Source: Paragordius varius (lineage: Eukaryota; Nematomorpha). Taken from it: a DNA stretch of 64,000 nucleotides. Below, in pieces: positions 38,001 through 47,399 of the stretch. The notes under the pieces are model-generated. The model was not told where the DNA came from and ran no database searches. It worked only from the letters and a program-made list of their open reading frames with translations. Within the stretch, counting starts at the first letter, position 1. Each line of letters starts with the position of its first letter. The position numbers were made by a program, and so were the translations under genes. The stretch spans positions 7,316,001-7,380,000 of the forward strand of contig OZ176051.1 of assembly GCA_964247055.1 (NCBI GenBank), read 5' to 3'.

Positions 38001-41000
38001 TTGTGTATCGAATGGTTGGGAGTGTTTGAAAAGATGTTGCAGGAGCAATTTTTTCAAACCAAGTTTGCATTTGACACTATCTTGGTAAGATCGGAACATT
38101 TTTATTTTAAAATTTTGTAACCTAATCTTGGATGTAAAAAGCTGAAAGTTGAATAAAAATCAAATCCATTTATTATCAGTTTTTCAGTAAAAATCGCTGT
38201 TTTGGACTTTTGTTTGATTTACAATTTGAGCAATAGAGTTTCTGGAAGTAGATTACACTAGACAACAAATTTTAACTTTTTTTAACTGCCATTCTTGTAA
38301 ATAAAATTTATTTCATTAAAGTGCATAATTAGTATATCTGAAAAGAAAATTGGTTTAGCATGCAAGAATTTTTTTATATTAGAGTTTATCGATAATTTTT
38401 GGCCCCGATTAAACATTAAACTGGAAATTTCGAAAATTAAAAGTTTTAGATATGAAGCTATGTATTTTATATCATTCGAAAGAGCGCAAAAACTGCATCT
38501 TTTAAATGGTAGTAAGTCATTTAAATCAATCGGATGTAAAAGTTATTTGGATGTAAATGGTCGAAATTTATAATCCTTAAATAAGTCAAGAATTTTCACA
38601 GACAAACTAATTTGAAAATCATATAAATTATTTAAATATAATTATTAGGGTTATATTAGTATTTAATTTAAAAAAATATTTGAAAAAGCTTTTGGTTTGC
38701 TTTTTTAATAAAAATTATTAATATCATAAATATTTTACCTTGTGAATACTAAAATGCATAATTTTAACTGTAAATTTATTACATAATGGCTATAAAAGAT
38801 TAAAAATACCTTAAACTTTGTTTTTATCTTTAAAATTTTGAAATTATCATCCTCGTAAAGAAAATAAATAAATATTGATGAGATGGTAATTTTTAAAAAA
38901 CAAAAAACTTGAGTGACATAAAAGCAATAAAAAATGTTTTAAACAAAAAACTTTCTTGTGTTATCTTTTTTGGACATTCATAAACCATCAAAACAAAATT
39001 TGAGCTATTTTCATCCATTAGTTTTTAAAATATATTAATTAAAAAATGCTCTCGCTTCGCGCGTTTGTCGCTCTTTGTGTCCAATATTAACTGTCGATGT
39101 AATACATATTAGTCTGAATTTTATAGAGTTTTTATTACTCTTTCGAATGATATATTACAAATGGGCATTACTTGTATATTTTTAAAGAAAAACATTTTTT
39201 AGTAAAATTTTGATAAAGAGGGCGCATAATCAAAAAAAAACAAATCATACAATATTCTTCCATCGAGTTATAATTTTTATTTCAGATTTACTGTTAAAAT
39301 GATACTAAATATGAGAAAATGCTAAAAACTCGAGTGGCAGAAAAATTTGTTGTCTAGTGTTGTTTAAAAATGTCAGAACAATTTTGGTGCAATGATAAAT
39401 CTATTTTGTAACTAAAATTATATGAAGAAAATATACGTGAAACTCAATCTGCCATTAATATTATTCTTTACAAATAGAATTTTTCTTAATAAGCTAAATA
39501 TAATGTAGATAACTATTTGATTGGCAAATAAAGCTGTTTATATTTCCAATGCTGCCTTCTGCATATCAAAAGACCTCTAATTAAATTTATTATCTAAAGA
39601 TTAAATAGCATATAAACATTTACCCAAAGTAATGTAATGGGAATTTTAAAATTTTGGAGTTTTGCTGGTTTTTTCCGTAATTTGGAAATTGCGGCTTTAT
39701 ATTGTTATGAAACAATGAGAAGCATGTGAGGAAAATCAAATAAAAATAACGAAAATCCAAAAAATACAAATTTTTTGAGGGACCTAAAAAGATACATAGC
39801 CTCGACATACCCTCTTTGGGATCTTTAATATAAGTCATAAACTTAAATAATATTAACAAATGGAGTTTTTACATAATTATTTTTTAACATATTACGACAA
39901 TGTCATAAAGTTTACTTCTATTTTTGTGGAATTAAAATATTTATTGATACTTAAAATAATTTTAAATATTTTTTTAAAATATATTAGGTTTTATATAATA
40001 TATAGAAGTTGTATCGTGTTGCTTAATAAATTTATAAAATATGGACAAAAATCTATTTCTAGTCAAAAATGAAAAAATTGGAAGATTTCCATTTTGGGGC
40101 GCATTTTTGCCCCTAAATTTTTGGGATCTCATTTTCCAAGGGATTTCTTATTATTGTAGATAAAACTCGTGTTCGTTTACTTTTTTACCCGCCTTTTTTG
40201 CGCACAGTGTTATGTACAAATACTTTAATTTAGATTTGGATGATTTATGGAAATATGCGGTTTACTACGGTCAAGAAGTAAATAATAACACAAAAAGTAC
40301 CATTCTTCCAGCGATTGCTAACTCTGGTGTGGATTCTGATTTACCTGACCTTTCCAACACTTCAATATATTGTTGTGGGACAAATTGTTTTTATCGTACC
40401 TGGATTCATGTCAAAATTGGATGTATATAAATTATCTTTTTCTTATAAAAAATATTTTAAAATAAAAAAAATTATTCATATAAAAGCAAAAAAAAATTAG
40501 CTAAAACTTTTTATCGTTTAGTACAAAAAAAAGAATTTTTTTATTTAATCATTGATTATTCAAAATCAGCAAACTTTTATCATACATCATCACTTTCTTT
40601 CATATATTAGCATATGTTTATTTCAAAACATTTATTTCATAATTTTTTTTAAAATGACATATCCTACTTTTTTAAGCCACAATTATTTGATATTTTGTGC
40701 CCATTATATAAAACATTGTTTACATAAAGGATTAACCCTATATTTTTTCTCTTTTTTTTTATTGCCCTCAGATCGGAGCTATTTTTGTTTAAATCAATGC
40801 AACTTTATTAGTAATGCCAACAATATATATATATATTTAAAACCAACAATTTTTTTATCATAAAGAGTGCAATTATTAAAAAAGTATTAAATTGTTTTTT
40901 TATATAAAATATTTTTGTTATTATCATATACTACTTTGATTTTATATAAATTAAATATTTTTAGGTTGCAAAATTAATGGTTGCATGAAACCTTGGTTGT

Positions 41001-44000
41001 ACAAAGGGTTAGCCCTATTTTTTTGTCTTTTATCCATTTCACTTATTTGGTCGGAGCTGTTTTTATTTAAACGGACGCAACCTGTACTTTCATTATTTGC
41101 CATTTTACTGCAAGAGGCCAAGAAACATTTGCACAATTACATATTTGTTGAGGTTTATTTTGATATCATTGATTGAGTTGAAATTTATTGATTTTGTGCT
41201 TTTTCTTTTTAATTTTTTCTAAAAACTTTTTATAAAACATAAATACATTAAACGAATTATTTTTGATGGTCTGAAATAAATATTAGACCCATTATCTAAT
41301 TTTATCGTAATAATGTATAATTTAAAATTTATTTAGATATCTTATTTAATTTTTTTATAGTTTACATTTTGATATAATTTATCGTTTAATTATTATGCTA
41401 TAAATATAGATTGTATCAATTATAACACTAACTTACATCAGCTTATGTGCTTATTTCACCGTTTTCCGGCTCAGAATATTTGATTTATATTGTCTTTTGC
41501 CTAATCACCATACTGACGAATACAGTCTACTATTCTCGGCCATGTATGATTACTTTCTTAACCAAAAAATATATTTTTTTAATTAATTACTGTTTTATAA
41601 TTAAAAATAAAATTATAAAAAAATAAAATTATTTGTAAAGAAAACTATCTGAATCCTTTATTTTTTACCTATAACCTATAGATTACAATTTATATAGGGT
41701 GTTACCAAATTTATATCTCTATTACTTATTTCGGAATTAAAAAAGATATAAAAATTTAATTTTATTAAATATTTTAGTTTTCTAATTAGTATTTTACTGT
41801 TTTGTTTTTATCACCATTTGTTTCATAATGGACAATTAAATTTGATAAATTTTATATTTAAATATTTTTTTATTAAGGTTAATTTCACGTTTAACATCAC
41901 CGCTTTGCTTAAATTTCCTTGGCCTCATACATATGGATCAAGGTTATACAGTATCGTATAAAAATCTTAATTACCTCGTATCTCAACAATACCAATCTTC
42001 AACTGATCGCCATGGTTCAACTATATTGGATACGGCTTTTATACAAGTATCAATTATTACACAATTAGGATTTTTTATAAATGTCATTCTTTTTAACAAT
42101 AAAATTGTAAATATTTATCAAAAATTTGGTGCAATATGTTTGGATTCTAAATAATTTCAATGAAGAATGTATCAATAGTATTGTGAAACGTTTTACGCAC
42201 CTTATATTTCAATTTTACTATAAACACAGAGTAAATTGTCATCTACTTTAACTTTTATTTTGTTAAATATTATTTTTGCCTCATACATATTAATGATCAT
42301 CGCTGTGGTATTAATGGCTATATTTACTTAGATTTTTATGGTATGAATATTCATTTATATTATTTTTGTTACAATATATGTGTATGGTTGCATTAAACAC
42401 CCATAAATTATAAAATTTGTGGGTTAAAGAAGGGAATTAATTAACTTTTTTAGTAAAATTGATTGGTAATTTATTAAGAAAATTGAGCAAATGTTATTTC
42501 ATCCAATGTGCATACATGGATTTAAAACTTTACAATTTATTTTTGTTTAAAAGATACTTTAAAATGCGCATTTATTTTTAATATTAACACTCGAGAAAGT
42601 TGAGTTTCTATTACATAAAATTTTAATTTTATATATAAATTTATTTGTTTTATCAATTTTTTTGATATTTATCTAAATGATTATTTATTAGGTAATGGGT
42701 CGATTAAGCCTTATACCCATCATTGGACAAGGTTTTAACGTTTATTTCCCAATGTTAATTGCACTACTTTGTGTAATTCATTACTTTGATTTGGTTGGCA
42801 AATTTGGGCACAGTATTGGTTACAGTAAATTCACCACGGGTGATTTTAATCGTTACTATAGTGTCGCTAGTGGGAATAGGTAATGCATACTATAAATTTT
42901 TACAGTAAAAATTGATTTCATACGAATTTTTTTTAAAGACAACCATACTTTTTATATCCTGATTATTTTAATATACTGATAGTTTAACAAAATGCAATGT
43001 ATAAAATACCAATCTATGTATTTTACGAATTACTTTAAATGATATTTATAGAATATATTAAGGTTAAAGTATGGTAGCCGTTTTAAAAAAATATATATTT
43101 TTACGTTTTGTCCGTATGATTTGATTTTATTGAAATTACCTTTTACATTACGGAAATACATTGATGCATTATGTTAAAAGATAAATATAAAATGACTGTA
43201 ATATAATTTATGCCTGTTAGCACTATTCACCCGTTTTTTCGGACTTTTCAAAAACGTTATTAAATTTGTGTGTTTTGTAGTAATTTGATACATCAAATAT
43301 TTGTATTTTATTATAGGAAAACGTGTATTTTATGTTCGTCTTTTTGTTGTAACCGAAAGCACAACAACACGGCTGATATAATTGAGGAAAATATGAAACA
43401 TTCACGTATAAAATCTATGGTGGAGGAAGGAAAGATTTTAGTTAAACGAGGTAATTTAAATATCGTTATTTTAAAAGTTTATTGGGGCATTAAATATGTA
43501 AATTTATAAAATAAGATAAGAATATATATACATATATATATATATATAAGTTGCTTAACATCTTGTATATAATTCTTATTAAATTATTTTCAAAAGGACA
43601 TTTTTAAATCAATTACGGTTTATAATAACTAATTAAACTCCTACTGTTATAATTTGTTAAAATTTCATGGCTTAATACCCACATCGTGGTTTAAAAATTT
43701 AAATCGTATTATTTTAATATTTTATTATTACTGAGCTTTTTAACAGGTATATTTAATATTATTTACAAAAATATTATATATAAAAAAATTAAAATTAAAT
43801 CTTTTCTCACTGTCATTGGTTCTTTAAGGCTTAAACACCGACAAACTTACAAAATTCCTTATTTAAATATTGATTAGCAAATGTTCGTTTGTTTATGGAC
43901 GTTATTTATTTTAAAAAAGTTTGCCATAAGAGACATGGGATCAACCTAATATTTTTCATATGATTATGTTTAGAATTCCGAAACCTTTATTTGGAATCTC

Positions 44001-45036
44001 ACAATTACAGAGATTTATCTGGCAATAATAAAGCACCTACTCGCAATTCCCTTAACGAGAATAATGGGTATGACCATCAACAGCAAACTTATGAGGAAAG
44101 AATGCAGGAAAAAACTTATCAAACTATTATGCGGAAAAAGTATTCAGCAATTGGTAATTCCTTATCTGATAATACGGACCCTAACCAAAACCCAAACGGT
44201 AATAAACATCTTTCTTATAATTCTCCCAATGCTATATTGCAACACTCTTCATCTCGGGATCAATTGTTACCAAAGGGTGGTGGTGGTGAAAAGGATAGTT
44301 TGGGCATGATTAAAGATTTTTTTCAGGACAAAATACCCAAAGACATAAACATAAATACGGAAGAAATTATAAATAAGGTATGGGATTAATCAATTTAATT
44401 ATTATTAAATTTGTTACCATATATCTAGAATTATGCGAAAATATCTATTATTTATGTAAAGGTTAAATAGTAGAATTATGATTAACAAAGTTAAATTTTT
44501 TTAATAAAAGCCGCTCTTTTAAAAATTGTTGTTAACCATCTGAAATCTTTTTTTATGTCTATATAATTAGGGTTGTATAATATGTAGTTAGGAGTACGAT
44601 ATATTATGACCCGTGTATTTAACAGCTTTTTGACTTGTACAAAAAGATCATCAACAATATGATTGGCTTTAACTGCTAAAACCCCATATTATTTATGACA
44701 CGCCGTATCTCTTAAAGAATTCTTTCAATATATTTTTCACATCTTGTTTAATTTATCATAAATTAATTATTTTTTACGTGCATTAATTAGGCAAAAGAAG
44801 GATTAAAAAAGGCGTCACTTTTTTCCTCCCAAACTTTTTCGGGTCTCAAAGATTTTCTAGCTACTCCGTCGGGTTCAGGCGGCATAAATGTAACCGAAAA
44901 TAAAAGATTTGAACAACAAAAACCATTTTATTCTCATCAAAGAACTGATTTAACAGCTAATTTGGACAATTCATCATCGATACTAAACGCGAAACATGGT
45001 GAACAACCACCACGAAATTTATTTGAAGATGTTTAA
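29078..45036 (+). CDS. LMBRD2: LMBR1 domain-containing protein 2 (LMBRD2); one exon interrupted by a transposon
   Basis: Multi-pass membrane protein. Exons: 29078-29251, 29283-29488, 30152-30319, 31085-31310, 32021-32095, 32351-32493, 33294-33439, 33570-33632 plus 40213-40422 (one exon split by the palindromic element), 40965-41152, 41410-41543, 41878-42046, 42692-42879, 43317-43450, 43974-44377, 44791-45036; phases agree throughout. Family landmarks: 'ISILPLDVS', 'LWRIVYWTSQVLTW', 'MMQSYAKAGNFTIFGKIKTA', 'NTWGLILLVLLLGYGLIQIP', 'SHPLRKKL', 'RTSMQWQ', 'RTQPVLSLFAILLQ', 'HHTDEYSLLFSAM', 'LTSPLCLNFLGLIHMD' and 'EEGKILVK'. The final two exons are a hydrophilic, low-conservation tail. The first intron is only 31 nt. 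The interrupted exon leaves function uncertain in this haplotype. The start is the first Met before the first membrane helix. Confidence 0.88.
29252..29282 (+). other. 31-nt ultrashort intron in LMBRD2
   Basis: Begins GTAAAA and ends ATATAG, 31 nt, phase 0. Removing it joins 'LDVSM' to 'TTYYQC', matching the family segment 'LDVSTTIYNRC'. Keeping it gives an early in-frame stop. The nearby acceptor at 29304 was excluded because it breaks the phase. Confidence 0.75.
32590..33085 (+). repeat. Interspersed repeat family R3, copy 2
   Basis: Matches 2131-2620 over its full length, in the same orientation and order: ATATTGGGGTAGTTTTAT, 'AAGATTCAAAGAATAAA', 'GAGATGAGGATTTTTA', ATGCGCCTAAAAGGAT, 'TTTAGCCTTATACCTTAAAT' and 'AAATCGCTC'. 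It lies in an LMBRD2 intron. No coding capacity. Confidence 0.62.
34640..35290 (+). mobile_element. LINE 3'-end fragment in the left arm
   Basis: Plus-strand reading shows the tail of a LINE reverse transcriptase polyprotein: 'GQLFCTVIRPVLTYASECW' (family 'LIRPVLTYGSETW'), then 'RLGYAGHIHW', 'NNRGRPFKDW' and 'DRTSWIKKIRQ'. It is a different LINE from the intact one at 9449-12655. The mirrored copy lies at about 37430-38100. It is a fragment with broken frames and must have been in the element before the arms were duplicated as a palindrome. Confidence 0.65.
35340..36200 (-). pseudogene. Mobile-element protein fragment, left arm
   Basis: Minus-strand segments resemble a widespread, unnamed invertebrate protein found in many genomic copies, with motifs 'LPPLHIKLGL', 'VGPQI' and 'GERFHQDI'. 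Here one sees 'KEGPAYFYLNIKI', 'GYLTGPQIERLFES', 'MNPVEKRAFNAFK', 'GANMSIKLHLVDSHFD' and 'RRATDQNG'. The copy is decayed. The mirrored copy is at 36550-37375. Function unknown; the association with transposons is my inference from copy number and context. Confidence 0.55.
36550..37375 (+). pseudogene. Mobile-element protein fragment, right arm
   Basis: Mirror image of 35340-36200. Segments include 'NLIIPPLHIKLGLVQTFI', 'TGPQIERSFESDAFY', 'MNPVEKRA' and, near 37240-37290, 'DQDEERFHQTFKQI', the counterpart of the family's 'EHGERFHQDI' block. It retains parts that the left copy has lost and vice versa, so the arms have decayed independently. Confidence 0.58.
37430..38100 (-). mobile_element. LINE 3'-end fragment in the right arm
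   Basis: Inverted counterpart of 34640-35290 with the same order of blocks, diverged by scattered substitutions and short indels. No intact frame. Confidence 0.6.
38256..39359. mobile_element. 1.1-kb TIR element nested in the right arm
   Basis: Bounded by CACTAGACAACAAATTT and its exact inverse (AAATTTGTTGTCTAGTG). The left arm has no such insert: its sequence passes straight from 'AGTAGATTA' to 'TTTAATGTCAGAA' (inverse reading). The flanks are TA on the left and TT on the right, compatible with a TA target that has since changed. No transposase is recognised. A short G+C-rich spot 'CGCTTCGCGCG' lies near 39053. Confidence 0.75.
40696..40818 (+). pseudogene. Decayed duplicate of an LMBRD2 exon
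   Basis: The intron sequence at 40696-40818 aligns with the following true exon (40965-41152). Shared stretches in order: 'CATAAAGGATTAACCCTAT' against 'TACAAAGGGTTAGCCCTAT', then 'TCGGAGCTATTTTTGTTTAA' against 'TCGGAGCTGTTTTTATTTAA', then 'GCAAC....GCC'. The duplicate lacks the PVLSLF coding segment and cannot keep the frame. This is a local exon duplication that died. Confidence 0.62.
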
Positions 45037-45611
45037 CAAAATAATATAAAATTATAGCATACAAATCACTCTTACTCAAATGTATATGTATATCTAATTA
45101 TTTAATGATATATTAAGCAGCTTAATTTATAGTTAATAATTATTTATTCTATAATTCTTGCAAAAACTTTTAATCTTTTTATCCATGTAATTTCGTAATA
45201 TATTTATTTGCTTTAGTGAAATAAAAAACACTATTTTTTAACTCAGTTGTTATACAGGTTTTTTGCTCCGATATGAGTGTATTTATACCAAAATCTTATA
45301 TATGTATGTTTTTTAGTCAAACGATGTTATTTGAATGTAACAAAATTATTTAAATTATAGTTCAATGGGTATAAACTGAAATTTTGATACATTTAATGGA
45401 TAAATCACTATTATTAAATTCTAAATATATATATATATATATATATATACAGTACACTTAATGTATTACGTGTACTGCTAATTTTTTCATTTAAAAATTG
45501 GCAGATTTTAGTCGTTAGGTTATTTTTAATCCGATGGGTGGCACATAGTTACCAAAAATAATGTACTAAGTAGGATTTGTTTAAAAATTATTGCATTTAT
45601 TATATCCTAGT
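45037..45611. other. 3' flank of LMBRD2
   Basis: After the stop at 45034-45036 the sequence is AT-rich. A (TA)n run lies at about 45426-45449. 'AATAAAAAAC' at about 45220-45230 includes an AATAAA hexamer that could be the LMBRD2 polyadenylation signal, about 185 nt after the stop. No other gene is seen. Confidence 0.45.
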
Positions 45612-46267
45612 TAGGGTTGTGCTGACCAAGTCATGACCCGGTCAGTGACGATTCATTTTTTGATCACGGTTATTTGAAAAAAATAGATGTTTTTTGAAAA
45701 ATTAGTAATTTTTTTGAAAGACGATAGTAAGTTTATATTTTAATATATTTTATATAAGTAAATTTAAATATATTAAATAATAGACATTTAAATATGCTTA
45801 TTTAACAATATATTAATGTTTAACATGCATCCTTATAACATTAGCATTTAATATTCAGTTTCGAATAACAAAACAATCAAGCCTTGTGCAAAATATGCAA
45901 TTACATATATGCAAACTAAAATAAAAAACATCTATATTAATTTATGGATAAAGAAAGTATAAAAAATTAGGTAAATTTGAAATATCCATTATTATAAATT
46001 ATGTATTTGAAGATTAAGAAGGCCACAAACATGTGGCAAAATATGTTTGAAAACAAAACTCTTGATTATATTTGATTAAATATATTTGTAAATAATAAAT
46101 ATAAAAAATGTATGATACAAACTTTTAAAAACATAACATCATTAGTGAAGCGCAAGTTACAGCTTTATTTAATCTTCAATATCGCATGTTATTTACTTAA
46201 GTAAAAAGTGGTCATTGTGGGTCCCATTGGACTTGTTTGAAAGGGCAGTCAAATGCGTAACCCTAAT
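45612..46267. repeat. Possible old TIR element (TTAGGGTT ends)
   Basis: TTAGGGTTGTGCTGACC on the left faces the inverse of TTAGGGTTACGCATTTGAC on the right, about 655 bp apart. Only about 8 bp match perfectly and no clean duplication flanks it, so this is weak. The interior is AT-rich and non-coding. Confidence 0.3.
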
Positions 46268-46842
46268 CTTAATCCATTGAAATTATTAGCAGTTGTAAAT
46301 TGTAAGATTGGCTGCCGTATAAGGTTTATATTTCAATGCTGGAAATAAGAAAATGCGAATTAGCTGCAGGCTAATAAAAATATTGTCTCTCCACGAAATT
46401 CGAAATTTATTTCAATCTAAATGATCTTATGACAAAGCTTTTGATTTATTTGAAGGGTTTAATAATTCTTATTTTTTAACACAGACGCCAGTAAGTGATT
46501 AAATATTTTGTTTTATCATGATAAAAAAATATTTAAATTATGTAATTAAACAAATATATCCATATACTGAGATAATTTCATTCTGGTACTCGGGACCATT
46601 AGTTTACATTATCCTAATTACTTACTATCCTTGAAAACAGTTGCATTTCTTAGATATACTTATCATAGTTTTTTAGGTTTTAAATTTCTTTAAAACCCGA
46701 TTTTTGCGTTATTTCATTAAATTTTAACATTTTTATATCTTACTCTTTTCGGGCCTTTACAAATTTTAAATAAAGCGCTAATATAAACCATGTGCACTAT
46801 AATGTTCATAGTGAAATAAAGTATGAGTAATTATACTATTAG

Positions 46843-46990
46843 AAGGTTTTTAATTATTGCCAAATAGTAATTACAACAAAGGGCAGTATTATTGGCTTAT
46901 AGTTATATTTTTCACTTTTTGCTATTATTAACCAATAATACTAGCCTTTGTTGTATTCACTATTTGGCAATAATTAATAACTTTCTAGCA
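46843..46990. repeat. Short inverted-repeat MITE, copy B
   Basis: TTAATTATTGCCAAATAG on the left faces CTATTTGGCAATAATTAATA on the right, about 25-bp inverted ends, with further inverted sequence inside ('ACAAAGGGCAGTATTATTGG' against 'CCAATAATACTAGCCTTTGT'). The whole element is thus almost one hairpin. Copy A lies at 478-583. Confidence 0.72.
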
Positions 46991-47039
46991 ATGTAATATT
47001 TGCATAACATTTTTCATCCCCTCTCTATACATACATTAA

Positions 47040-47300
47040 TTATTATTCATTTTTATGATGCGCATGCGGCCCTCCAAGATATTATGTATGGCCCGTGAAA
47101 AATTTGGAAATCTATGAACAATAATATGATTGAAAAATCTCAGTAAAATTGATATGAACTTTTTACCATAAAAAAATTGTATTGTGTTAAAATTTAATCT
47201 TATGTTATATAAATAAAAATTTAATAATGCCCATATATCTTTTTCAAATGCGGCTCGCAGAGTTTTTAATGTCAAAATGCCCCCGCAAAGCATTTGTATT
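47040..47300. repeat. hAT-like MITE relic
   Basis: Contains 'ATGCGGCCCTCCAAGA', 'TGGCCCGTGAAAAATTTGG' and 'ATGCGGCTCGCAGAG', the G+C-rich strings commonly found just inside hAT-type MITE ends. The termini themselves are not clear. A single similar string (AAATGCGGCCTGCAAAA) occurs near 22205. The open minus-strand frame across it is not supported as a gene. Confidence 0.4.
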
Positions 47301-47399
47301 GCCTCTGTTTTTAAACCTTTATCCATACTTAAAGTTTATATTTGTAGTTAATATAAAAACCCTATGTTATTATAATTTAATATAATTAATTTATTTTTT

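Larger units (their letters stand above)
33633..40210. mobile_element. 6.6-kb near-palindromic TIR element inserted in an LMBRD2 exon
   Basis: Two inverted arms of about 2.65 kb (33633-36289 and 36468-40210, the right arm enlarged by a nested insert) around a loop of about 180 bp. Ends are ACAGTGTGCACAAAAA and the inverse of ACACTGTGCGCAAAAA, flanked by TA, as in Tc1/mariner-type insertion. Mirrored landmarks: 'CCCAAAAATTTAGGGGC', 'AGGCAGCATCGGAAATATAA', 'GGGCGGGTATTTA'. Each arm carries, mirrored, a LINE 3'-end fragment and part of a mobile-element protein. The arms look roughly 90% alike. No complete transposase is recognised, so mobilisation in trans is likely. The coding parts look decayed. 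Family otherwise unknown. Confidence 0.82.

Noticed and set aside
47036-47326. 96-residue minus-strand frame starting 'MDKGLKTEAIQML'
   Set aside because: It overlaps G+C-rich strings typical of hAT MITE ends, lacks splice support and lies beyond the polyadenylation hexamer of gene A.
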